From: Primula veris
Taxonomy: Eukaryota > Streptophyta > Magnoliopsida > Ericales > Primulaceae
Assembly (NCBI GenBank): GCA_963682055.1
Contig: OY821750.1
Location: 2,172,501 to 2,236,500 of the forward strand
Direction: 5' to 3'
DNA length: 64,000 nt
Shown: positions 11,453-21,813 of the stretch, piece after piece
How the letters are laid out: each line of letters starts with the position of its first letter
Position numbering within the stretch: the stretch's first letter is position 1
The notes under the pieces: model-generated
Seen by the model: the letters and a program-made list of their open reading frames with translations, nothing else
Databases searched by the model: none
Told to the model about the DNA's origin: nothing
Made by a program: the position numbers and the translations under genes

Positions 11453-12739
11453 ATGTCATCAAACCCTTCTAAAAACCCCAATTCTGATGATGATTGCACC
11501 CTCAGAGATTTTATGAATAAATCTCCATCACGTCAAGGTTCCAAATCAAAGGTAAGTGAGTCTTCCTCACCCAAAATTAAGCGCACTAAGAAGCGTGCTA
11601 GAAGGAATTTTGATAATGACCCTGTTACTGCTAAGTTTGAGTATGTTCCAACAAACAATAATGTTGATCCTCGTTTCTGGAGTAGGACAACATATAGGAG
11701 GTTTAGGGGAATGGCTAGTAAAGAAATTCTGTGTGAAAGAAGGCTTAATTTAGTTAGCTATCCTCACATACAAGTGTATGTTGAGAAATTACTCTCTGCT
11801 GTTGGCTTAGCCAAAACTGTTTGTTATGCAGACTCCTATTACCCTGCTGTTGTAAAAGAATTCTATTCCAATTTAAGCAGTGGTGTCTTTGAAGAGGGTA
11901 ATCCTAAGTATGGAAGAGTGTTTTTGAGAGGTGTAACTTTGGATTTCACCCCTAAGTTGATTAATGACTATCTGTGTTGTCCCAGTCCTACTGTAGACAA
12001 CAATGCTGAACCAGATTTAGAAATTCTAGCTTTAATTCTAACTGGGAAGAACAATAGGTTTGATGGTCATTCCATCAAAACATCATCTCTCACATTAAGT
12101 GCTGCTGTGTTGCACAAAATTGCTAGGTTTAACTGGACACCCACCAAACAATCTTCCAAAGTCAACAAAGATATGGCTATTTTTCTATACAGGATTATGT
12201 CTTCACTACCCATCAACTTTGGCCATCATATCTTTAATCTTATAAAGGAATTTAGTGATGATAATTCACCATCCATTCTGCTTCCTTTCCCTTGCCTCAT
12301 ATCTAGTCTTCTTCTGGGCCAAGTCTCTTCTATGCATAGAGATTCTCCCATTAGTATCACTCATGAACCAATCACAGATTGTCCCTCTGCTCTTTATATT
12401 TCTGCCAAACTACTGAAGGAAGGACATGTCAATGATATTTCTGGGGACAAAGGGAAAGAAAAGGAAGAAGAACCTTCATCTGCTCCTTCAGCAAAGAAGA
12501 AAGGAGTAAAGTGGTACTTACTCCAGAAGCTGGCTTATAATCAAGAAAGGAGAGCTGAATTGGATGCTGATGATTATCAAATAAATAAGCTGCTGGTGGA
12601 TATTATTGAGAGTGAGGATGATGATGATAGTGATGGTGTTTCAATCAGCAGTGAGGATGCCAATGCAGAAGATGAAGAAGTGGTAAGGCAGAATCCTCTA
12701 AGAGAAAGACCCCCACAGTGTGATATTCCAAGTGACTAA
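11453..12739 (+). CDS. Third ORF in the env-like position, 428 aa
   Basis: ATG sits in GTTGCAACCATG, so the element's own repeat motif forms the start context. The N terminus is Ser-rich with a strongly basic cluster (KIKRTKKRARRN) that looks like a nuclear-localisation signal. The middle has VVKEFYSNLSS...VFLRGVTLDFTPKLINDYL and then HKIARFNWTPTK, wording I associate with the 'putative plant transposon protein' domain. The C terminus is acidic (EDDDDSDG). I see no signal peptide or membrane segments, so this does not look like a fusion-type envelope even though the position corresponds to the env-like ORF of SIRE elements. Function unknown. Domain assignment is from memory of the pattern and should be confirmed by profile search. 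Confidence 0.8.
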   Translation: MSSNPSKNPNSDDDCTLRDFMNKSPSRQGSKSKVSESSSPKIKRTKKRARRNFDNDPVTAKFEYVPTNNNVDPRFWSRTTYRRFRGMASKEILCERRLNLVSYPHIQVYVEKLLSAVGLAKTVCYADSYYPAVVKEFYSNLSSGVFEEGNPKYGRVFLRGVTLDFTPKLINDYLCCPSPTVDNNAEPDLEILALILTGKNNRFDGHSIKTSSLTLSAAVLHKIARFNWTPTKQSSKVNKDMAIFLYRIMSSLPINFGHHIFNLIKEFSDDNSPSILLPFPCLISSLLLGQVSSMHRDSPISITHEPITDCPSALYISAKLLKEGHVNDISGDKGKEKEEEPSSAPSAKKKGVKWYLLQKLAYNQERRAELDADDYQINKLLVDIIESEDDDDSDGVSISSEDANAEDEEVVRQNPLRERPPQCDIPSD

Positions 12740-12759
12740 TTCCAATGGTTGCTGACAAA

Positions 12760-13112
12760 TAGGGGGAGTGAAGTTTATGCTTTTGTTTTATGTTTTGTTT
12801 CATTTTGATGTTTTCAAGACTTTAATCTGTTTTTCAATTCTGCTGTATTAAGACAAGTTTATGCCTGTTTGGCTTTAATCATTCTGCAATTTCCTTCTGC
12901 AAATATCTTGATATCTTGTTGAAGTATGAATGCCTTTAAACTTGAAACAGGTCAACAGGTCTGAAAACTAATTGTGTGCACATACATTGTGCTTATATAT
13001 TTTGCCTGCAATTCTAACATACAGGGGGAGCTTACTGATATGAAATTTGCAGGTGGTTGGGATGATTTATAAACTTTATTGATTTGTCAAAACCAATGAC
13101 AAAGGGGGAGAT
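12760..13112 (+). other. SIRE 3' untranslated region with three polypurine tracts
   Basis: GGGGGAG occurs three times on the + strand: at about 12762 (ATAGGGGGAGTG), 13023 (ACAGGGGGAGCT) and 13104 (AAAGGGGGAGAT). Only the last abuts the 3' LTR and should prime plus-strand DNA. The earlier two may be auxiliary tracts. Confidence 0.75.
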
Positions 13113-14374
13113 TGTTAGGACCAGATTTCTGGTCTAAATATTGTTAATTGTCTATTGGTTTTTACTAAATAAATCCTAACTGTTATTAAGAACTATGACA
13201 GGATTGACAGGTTCCAAGTACCAGTTGCAACCTCAGTTACAACCTACTAAATTAGTAGTATTAGGTTTCAAGTACTGGTTGCAACCTTAGTTACAACCTG
13301 TGGTGACAGGTTTCAAGTACCAGTTGCAACCTCAGTTGCAACCACAGTTCAACCTGCTGTTAAAACAGAATTCTGTCTTGTTTCATTATTCTACATTACT
13401 AATTGTTTAATGCTAATCATTTGTTTTAAAGTATGTAGGATATATTCTCATAAGGTTTTAAACGTGTATATGTGTTTATTGAGAATATTAATGTGTTAAG
13501 GAAAGATGTTTATAAAAGATATAAAGAGATTAGTTTATAAGGTTATGTTTCCTTTTAATTTATATATCTCTATTCTTATGCTTGTCCTTATCACTTGATT
13601 CAATCTTTTGATTCTTATAATATTCAGTAAAGATATGTATAAAGATTGATTGATATGTGGAGTTAAATGTTTCATATGTTTATGAAAAGATATTATCTTT
13701 AAGAGATCATATCTTTATATGTTTCCTTTCAAAGGAAAAAGATTAACTCCTACTTTCAAGTGTGTTACTAAACAGGTGTTAATCAAAGATGATTAGAGTC
13801 AATCCATGCTGAAGAATCTCGTGATACTTGGAGAGATTGAAGCTAATCAACCAAGTCAAAAGCAATCAAAAGATATTGAAGATAGAAGATTGTTTTTACT
13901 TGTTTATATACTTAGTAACTTAAGCTTGTAAAGTTGTGTGTTCTAAATTATAAAGAACTTATTTTTCTAGAGAGAATACACGTGAGCTTTAAAAAGAAAA
14001 CAATGGTGGGATGCCATTGATTTATAAGTGATAGTTATAGAGTAGGAGCAATATAGTGATAGGCAGAAAAACCTAGAGGGAGTCTAAGTTTTTCATTAAG
14101 ACTTGAGTCATATATTGTAAGCTTTTTATAATATCATAATCTGGGTAAGTGCCCCGGAGACGTAGCCTAGTTAGGTGAACTCCGTTGTTAAATGTGCGTG
14201 TGAATTATTTCCAAGTACATTTAATTTTAAAACAGTTCTGTCCATTAATACACTTGGTTCCAACTGCAGTTCCAACCTCACTTGGAACCTTATACACTTG
14301 GTTCCAACTGCAGTTCCAACTCCACTTGGAACCTTACTGCAAAACTGCATCTAGAACAGCGGATAGGAATTTCA
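13113..14374 (+). repeat. 3' LTR of the SIRE element
   Basis: Same length and, as far as I can see, same sequence as the 5' LTR. It ends only 13 bp before the 3' splice site (AG at 14386-14387) of the host XH exon, so any branch point of the original intron has been displaced by 10.2 kb. Confidence 0.95.
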
Positions 14375-15263
14375 ACCTGTTTTATAGATACTGGATGATA
14401 TACCAGTTGGGACAATTGGCCTAAAGAGGATGGGACTTCTGGATAATGAACCTTTTATTAGAGCAATGAAAAGGATATACAACGAAGAAGAGGCTAAAGT
14501 TAGAGCCACTGAAGCATGCTCCTTATGGGAGGATCGCCTTCGAAGTCCATTTTGGCATCCTTTTAAAGTTATCACGGTCAATGGACGACATCAGGTTTGC
14601 TTTCTGTAAACCACGATTCAAATTCATTTTTCCCCTCAATTTTGAAATTTCTTATCGGCAACTGTCGTCTTATAGAAAAGATTAGTATTCCAGTGGAAAG
14701 TTATATTGAGTAATAATAAATTTATCATAGCTAGAAATAATTACAAAGGGGTCAAATATTGTTTTCCTTTACCACGAATTATAGGAACTGTAGAGGAAAA
14801 GAGTGATTTATTGATTACGAACTGAAAAACCATTTTTGTGTCAAGGTCTAAAGGGCACAAATTTGGATATTGGTATAAGTTTCTCACTTCGCATATAACA
14901 TGAGAAATTGTGTCGGGATGCATCATTCCTAAAGGGTGCATACATGATAAACTAGAAGTAAACTTTGTAGAGCAAAGAAATAATGTGACGTTTGATTAAG
15001 AGATTTGTGTAAACAATTATACAAAATAGGAATTACTAGATACTGAGGATGAAAAGCTGAGAGATTTGAAGGAGCAGCTAGGTTATGAGGTGAATGAAGC
15101 TGTTGCAAATTCTCTGATGGAAATTCATACGTTCAACCCTAGCGGAAGGTACATAATTGGAGAACTCTGGCACTACTCTCAGGGGCGTAAGGCCACTTTG
15201 ACAGAGGCCATTCTTTATGTACTCGATTGGTGTGAGCCAAAGAAGAGGAGAATCACTGGTTGA

Positions 15264-17896
15264 TTAATCTGAGTTATGCTTACATATATTGTTATATGAA
15301 GCAAAAAAAAATGGGTCGTGTTCTTACTTCTTACCTGCAGTATGAAAATCACCAATGGACTAGTTGTGCTTTATTTTGAAATTTTGGAAATTTACTGGTT
15401 AACTTTGCTTGACGAGTCGGATTGCAATCTGTAATTTTGTGCTGGTTTCGAACTTCTGAAAATAGCAATGAAGCTTTATTGTAGATGTGTCTTGATCTTC
15501 CCTACCTTATCTTAACGTGTTTGCGTATTGGAAACTCTGCGGTCATAATCATGTCAAGAACAAACTTGTGAGCCGGGGTTGTAAGCTCATCCTCTTGATA
15601 AAATTTTACCAAAAAATATTCATTTTCTATGGATTTTAATCATAATCTCTAAAAATTGGCCCTTTCTCATATTATTGGAAGAAAAATTATATAGAATATC
15701 TATCCTTCCATTTGAGTTTTCTTGTTTTGTCCCTAATCATTGTGATGTGCCAAAAGTAATCAACTTCATTTCTTATGGGTTTTAAACTAGTTTATTACAT
15801 CACCAGTAAACCAGGTTTAGTAAAAAAAATCTTGTAACAAGTATTTTGTATGTCAGGGGTATTAATTTATTCTGTTAACTGCGTGACTTGGTCATATTTG
15901 AAATAACTTTTCGAGGACGGCAAATTTTGTTTTCTGTAGTTTGACAGTGTCTTAATTTTGAGGTGTTTAAACTAAATTTGTGAAATCAGATAGATTCATG
16001 ATACGTTACAAGTTACAACACACTCCGCATCACATCCATTACGTCATCAATCCTATTTGGCAGAACAAAACTTGTACATTGTTAATTTCTTTTCAGCCCC
16101 TTAAAGTGTGGCCCGGAGTGTGGCAATTGCGAACGTATCATTACCAAAGAATTCAACAACAAAAAATCCATTTTTTTGGGAGGAAATGGTCAAGTTATGT
16201 TTCTAAACTACTTTTTCCAGTGCTTTTTTTTTGCCATAATTTACTTAAATTTACTTAAAGGTAACTCCATAACTCAGACAACACACTATAACAAACTTAA
16301 GGATTATAGACAATATATTTATAAACAATCAAATTTTATCTCCAAATAGTAATTTTTCGGGACAAAAATAATATTTTAGACACAAAAATAAATTTTGTCC
16401 ATAAATCTAACTTTTAGGCACATAATTTGAAATTTTGTTTGTTTGCAAAGACAATCTCATACAAACATAAGAATACAATTAAAATTTGTCTCCTAATATT
16501 TTTTAAGACGAAATTAAATTAGCTGTTTATGTCCGTACGTATATGATTGTCTTTGGAGACAATTTTTTTTTTTTCCCATTAAATTTGTGCATTTCAAATG
16601 AGTTATCCCACGGTTCTCTTTCAACATATAGATCTACCTTTTTTTCTCAAGCAAAATAATCAGTCGACATGATTCGTCCAATATGGCAAAATAATCACGT
16701 CTAATTCTTTTTAGTTATTTTATTTTTTTATTTTGCAATTTTAAAATGTATTTCTTTTTCTAATTTCTTTAGTTTCTAAATACTATTGATATTTGTTTTA
16801 GTCCAAATTTGTACTATTGCATTGAGTTCAATATTCCATTATTTATTTCACTGAACTGAGGAACAAACTATCAAACCGATGTAATAAAAGAATTGAGTAA
16901 AATCTTAAAACACGTGTGTGTTTTTTAGTATTTGTGTATGGAAAATATCTTTCCGCACTGTCATTGTACAAAAAATGATTTTATTTGTCATTTTGTTCAT
17001 TCATATCGCTTTAGACATTCAGTCCGTAACCTAGTATTTTCGTACATCTGGTCATTCTGTTGTATTTGAAGACTTATTCGTGTCGTTTTTTCACTTTTCA
17101 TCGTTCTCTTTATCTTGTCAGTGTGGAGGCATATTCCACATCGACCACACTTTTTTATTTACGATTAATAAAATGACTGTTATGGAAAAAAAATTGTGAT
17201 TGAGTTCATGAAATCAAAAAATATTTTGTCATTATGTACCTTGTCATTCTGTTGTATTTGAACACTTATTCGTATCGTTTTTTCATTTTTTATTGTTCTT
17301 TTTATCTTATCACTGTTGTGGCATGTTACACAGTGACCATACCTTTTTATTTACGATTAATATAAGGCTTGTTATGAAAAAAAAAAGGTTATGATTGAGT
17401 TCATGAAATCAAAAAATATTTTTTTAATTTAGTTTGACGAACTAATGTGGAGTAGAATGGCTGGAAGTTGGGATTCAAAAGTTTATTCCATGATTGTGGC
17501 GTATCAATTAATCACTGGTAAATGTCCTGTTCTTATTTAATTTAATAATTGGCAATTTAGAAAATTTACTCTAGTAAAAATGTTTAACCTTTTGGTCTCC
17601 CTTGCACCTATTTACAGTGGCGGAGTCAGGATCAGTAGATGTGCGGGGCTGAATTTTAAATTTTCAATATGAGGGGCTACATAGCTTTTTTCGCAAAAGA
17701 AAAAAATGAACTGTAAAAAAATATTTTCCGAAAATATGAGGGGCTTTAACCCCTGCCAACCGCACCTATTAATTAAGCTGGTGTTGGTTATCTACATTCC
17801 GTCCTTTTTGTTTTCTTCCATTAAGTCACCCTAAAATATGTGAAGTTTTCATTTTTGAGCTTTTCCAAATAAATATTTCAACTTCATTTTTAGTAT
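15264..17896. other. Intergenic, AT-rich; one tandem duplication
   Basis: No gene recognised. A direct repeat of about 187 bp stands at 17055-17227 and 17242-17421 (both begin TTCTGTTGTATTTGAA and end TTCATGAAATCAAAAAATATT). A fragment beginning GTGGCGGAGTCAGG with a later GGGGCTTTAACCCC lies at 17618-17760 and looks like an old interspersed repeat. Confidence 0.55.
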
Positions 17897-17897
17897 T

Positions 17898-17969
17898 TCA
17901 GAGGCAGAAAGAGGACTTGGATGAGATTTTTCGAGAAGGGCTACAAAGTTTGTACATGTGCATAGTGTA
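17898..17969 (+). pseudogene. Possible coil-exon relic of an FDM-like copy
   Basis: After TTTCAG the frame reads RQKEDLDEIFREGLQSLYMC before running into a stop. The opening resembles the coil exons at 3861 (KQRGNLDQ) and 23856 (REKIGLHKK). Short and isolated, so only suggestive. Confidence 0.3.
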
Positions 17970-18503
17970 GTTGTATATGTTTTCCAAATATTATCAAATG
18001 TTAGGATGTTGGGTTTGGTTCAATATTCCTAAAATAAAACATTGCAATACGTGAATTGTTCTTCGGCTTGTTTTAACAGATTACGAGTATGTCTAAAACC
18101 AGCAGCAAGCCGTTATAAGAACAGATACAAGATAGTACTAAAATCTTGAATGGTGCAGTTTAAGTAATAACGAAAGGAGGATTGTCGAGAGAGAAAATTC
18201 CCTTGAGAGTCTACATCTACTTAAACAATGAAATGAACTCTAACGAAAAATTAGCTCACAGACGATAGATTGGAGTTGGACTAAAACACATCTAGCAAAA
18301 GCTTAATTGCATGTCAAATTCCAGAATGTCGAGATCGATACCAAATTACAACTTAGCAATTCGACAAAGACTTTATCAAGCAATGTTCATTTGTCTAGTC
18401 CATTGGTGATCCTCAAATCCTGATTTCAGAACTGCAAGCTGAGGAAACAAAAAGCACGATTTTTCCTGAAACGAAATGCACATCTACATAAGTTTTGTTG
18501 CAA

Positions 18504-18737
18504 CTACCCATTGTTTTTCCCCTTCTTACTCTTATATATATCGAGTATATATGATATTGACTCGCTCAGTGTGGTCTTACGTCCCTCGGAGTAGTTCCAT
18601 AGTTCTGGAACTGGTACCTTCCGCTAGGGTTGTACATGTTCATTTCTAACAAAGCAGTTGTAACAGCCTCGTACACCTCAGCACCTAACTTCTTCAAATA
18701 TTTCAGCTTTTTGTCCTCAGGATCTAATATTAATTTC
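18504..18737 (-). pseudogene. XH-domain last exon, frameshifted fragment
   Basis: On the minus strand, after an acceptor CAG (complement of 18738-18740), the frame reads KLILDPEDKKLKYLKKLGAEVYEAV...YNPSGRY. It then shifts, and a second frame continues PVPELWNYSEGRKTTLSE... to a TAG at 18504-18506. This matches the last XH exon of the plus-strand copies (DEKLRDLKEQLGYEV...NPSGRYIIGELW). The shift lies at about 18612-18620. No first XH exon is visible upstream on the minus strand, so it is a decayed fragment in inverted orientation relative to the other copies. Confidence 0.8.
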
Positions 18738-21037
18738 CTGCGTAAACAATTTTCTTAATTATAACAGACAAGAAATTTACTTTTGATTGGGAATCCCAAA
18801 AAATAAAATCCTCCTTAAATCTACATGTAAAAATCTTGTTCGAGTGTGATATCTGGGGCCGGAACTGATCAATCGCAATTTCAAAAATTGCAAAATAGTC
18901 ATATGCATAATGCATGGTGTTCAAACATCTTATTTCCACACAAAAAAAATGGTGTTCAAACATCTTTTGTGTTTTGTTGGACGTCTATCATATGCGAAAA
19001 TTTTGTGAAAATGAAATGAAAATAATTAATTTTATGAGACAAATAATATTAAAGGCCAACCTAGGGTTATTTTTTTCCAACCTAGTGAGTATAACGTCTG
19101 CATGTAAAATGTTTATTTAAGTTAAGAGCTAATTAATCTGTAGCACTAGTTAAGATACCATTATAAAATGATAGCTCAGAACGAGGAATTATGTTAATAA
19201 GTAACACAATGTATAAAAGAATAGAAGAAAATATTGGGACATGTGCTTTGTCTAAAATGTGAAATAATTTAGTAGAAATGGACCATTTATTATTGTACCT
19301 AACATAATGTCCAATTAGCTATTGGAATAGTGACGGATTATTTTTTACGAGCTTATATGGTTGTTGTGACGGATTTGTGACATGATAGCTAATTTGTGAT
19401 AAGTTTTCGAATAAGTGACAGTTTTATAACAGTTTTTGACTATCGCAAAATCAACGTTATTTTGTAGTGTTTGATTGTAGTACATGGATCATGTGTTGAT
19501 CAACAAATCCAACTACGAAAAGCTTTTCTAGAGATTAATTTGTTTAAAAGCATAGAACAGAAGCAAATTAAAAATTCTGAATTAGTTGATTGCAGGGTTG
19601 CCTTGACCATGTAAAGCTTGATTTTATGATCATAATGGTAAAAATTAAAGCTTCTTTCAAGGAAAAAATGATTTAGTACATGTTTTGAGACTTATTTATC
19701 AAAAACATGTCGTTAAAATCTCTTTCAAAACTAGGTACAGATGTTCAATGATGCTGATCATTTTACTCTTTGTTATTAACTTTGATGTCCAAATCTTAAT
19801 TAAACAAAAATCACAAGTTTGGGTTCTTGATAATTAATTCTGTAAGCATGTATAAACAAAAAGGTTTCCTTGTTTTAATCATTTTGAAAAAGATTTAGAA
19901 AGTATATATGTTTCTTTTTAACAAATTGTACGTCTGCTGTGGAGGAATTTATCAATTGCATGTCATATGGGTAGAACTGAATTTGTCATGCAATTGAACT
20001 TTTGGCACGAATACACAATGTCCGATTGCAGTGCCGACACTAAAATTTTCACACATCGGCCCTGTAAAAATTTTGCAAAATGATCGGGTCATCTTCAGCC
20101 CAGACTACTGGGGAATTCTTTCGCATGGATATATAAGCTCAAGACAAATCGATAATCTCAAGCAAAATCGATAATCTCATCCACGATAAAAGCGAAACTG
20201 AAGGCCTGCTAAAGTGGTAAAGTAACGTTGCCTATCAGAGTTAAAATATGGTATGAAACTTGTGCATCTGCATTTCAAAACATAAGCGAGATAATATTTG
20301 CACAATTTCATTTAAAAATGATATTAAAAATGATAGAACTTATAAAAATATTGGCTACATATCAGCTGGCAATTTTTTTTTTTACATAAAGATAATTGTA
20401 AACAACTCAATTAGGTTGTCAATGTATTACAAAAACTATCTCATTTTCCTTTCTTTCTTTTTTTGGTACAACAGAAATTAACTATCTCATTTTCAACTTC
20501 AGAATTCCTCCTCTAATATTATAGGGTGTTATTTATTACTATATAGTATACAAATTATATATATATATATACATAAATATCATCAATTAATTTCCGAAAT
20601 GTAACAAAAATTTATAAACTGAACCAAGCTTTGCTCATCATTGTCTCGTTTACTAAACGATTTCTTAATATATGTTCATGTACGAAATGAACATGAACCG
20701 AGCACTTTACAAACCGACAGAACATGAAAATTTTCACAAACTGTTTGTTTCAGTATCAACCCGATCGACATGTCGGGGTAAGAATCATTTTCCATCATGC
20801 ATGATTATGGCAACAATATAAAACACGAGTTAAATAGTGGTCCTAAAGATTATTTGCTAAATTTCTAAATAGATTGGAAAACTTACACTCGTTCATCCAT
20901 CTTATTAGTTTAGTATAAATTCTAACAATCATCAACATAATTGAACTTTTTCGTGTACCTTAATTTTGATAATTTTTCTAGAAAGCATATTTATATTTTC
21001 CTTCCCTTATGCATTGCTACATTTCTTCATACAACAC
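18738..21037. other. Intergenic, AT-rich
   Basis: No gene recognised. Contains the truncated CACTA-type copy listed at 19329-19469 and a short (TA)n run near 20558-20570. Scattered short open frames have no protein-like features. Confidence 0.6.
19329..19469. mobile_element. Truncated CACTA-type MITE
   Basis: GTGACGGATTATTTTTTACG...GTGACAGTTTT...TTTTTGACTATC ends in TTTTGTAGTG, the CACTA 3' terminus. It is related to the copy at 34872-35067 (same GTGACGG/GTGACAG spacing) but its left terminus is missing. Confidence 0.6.
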
Positions 21038-21216
21038 CACTACAAGAAAAATTCATTTAGCATCATAAATTTTTTTCGGTTATGTTGCTAAAGTAGTTGT
21101 GGCTAAATTTTAGTAACAGTTTAGCAACAAATTATGTTGCTAAAATTTAGCCATAACCACTTTAGCAACATAACTAAAAAAAATTTATGATGTTAAATAA
21201 ATTTTTTATTGTAGTC
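21038..21216. mobile_element. CACTA-type MITE, hairpin
   Basis: Starts CACTACAAGAAAAATT and ends AATTTTTTATTGTAGTC. The two halves are near-perfect inverted repeats for about 80 bp each around AGTTTAGCAACAAATT. About 179 bp, non-coding. The last base is mutated from G and the target duplication is unclear (CAC is possible on both sides). Confidence 0.75.
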
Positions 21217-21576
21217 ACGTAATCACCACAAACTTTTATTCTGTCCAATTAATACTTATAGTTTATTATTATTAGTACCCATGAGTTTTTAGCCTACTGT
21301 TATTAGTCCACAGATAAATCATCAACTTACACCATCTTATATATTTTAGTAACTTTTTGTTTGTTAAACTAGCCCTTTACGTCATTAAGTGTAGGTAATC
21401 AATAACGGCTTATTGAAAATTATGGTACCTAATTGATCAAATTTGAAATAGATGGGTTATAAATGATAATAGTCCTCTGCTTTTATGCTACATACAAGTT
21501 TTTTTTTATGTAACTAATATTCTTATAAGAATAACCATTTCATATAGGAAAAAGATAAACTAACCTTTACGTCATA

Positions 21577-21811
21577 CTACCTCCGTTCCCATTTAATTGT
21601 CCACTACGAAACTACGTGCAATTTTGACCGGCTTATTACTTGTATCAAAATTATCGAAATGATTTTTCTTAAAATCTAATCATAAAATTTAACATTTGAA
21701 CTATATGATCGACTTTTCAGAATTTTCATTCCGATAATTTTAATACAAGTTCTTGGCCGGTCAAAATTGCACGTATTTTCGTAATGGACAATTAAATAGG
21801 AACGGAGTGAG
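21577..21811. mobile_element. Stowaway MITE (Tc1/mariner)
   Basis: Starts CTACCTCCGTTCCC and ends GGAACGGAGTGAG, flanked by TA on each side (21575-21576, 21812-21813). Long inverted arms include GTGCAATTTTGACCGG and CCGGTCAAAATTGCAC. 235 bp. Confidence 0.92.
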
Positions 21812-21813
21812 TA

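Larger units (their letters stand above)
4174..14374 (+). mobile_element. Complete young SIRE-type Ty1/copia retrotransposon
   Basis: 10.2-kb element: 5' LTR 4174-5435, primer-binding site 5438-5449, gag-pol 5495-10480, third ORF 11453-12739, polypurine tract at about 13099-13112, 3' LTR 13113-14374. Both LTRs start TGTTAGGACC, end TTTCA, and lie exactly 8939 bp apart at both ends; I noticed no difference between them. A perfect target duplication ACCTG flanks it (4169-4173 and 14375-14379). The gag wording, large size and third ORF after pol place it in the SIRE/Maximus lineage. Intact reading frame and matching LTRs imply recent insertion. It interrupts an intron of the IDN2/FDM-like copy on the same strand. 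Confidence 0.96.
2078..15263 (+). pseudogene. IDN2/FDM-like XH-domain gene copy, decayed and split by a SIRE element
   Basis: Remnant of a coiled-coil + XH-domain protein. The IDN2/FDM family works in RNA-directed DNA methylation, where the proteins bind double-stranded RNA and dimerise. Recognisable exons are a coil fragment at 2078-2140 closed by TAA, a coil exon at 3109-3258 (starts REKDKLHKKI) with an in-frame TGA at 3187-3189, a coil exon at 3861-4094 (ends LNQTLFQKERMSNDEL...VLVN), XH part 1 at 14388-14594 (GTIGLKRMG...FWHPFKVI) and XH part 2 at 15030-15263 (YNPSG-type motif FNPSGRY, then GELWHYSQGRKATLTEA, stop TGA). Exon phases are all 0 and match the paralogue at 23.4-29.4 kb. A complete retrotransposon (4174-14374) sits in the intron between 4095 and 14387. 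No XS or zinc-finger XS region is visible. The stop and the insertion argue for a non-functional copy; the two XH exons themselves remain open. Confidence 0.75.
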
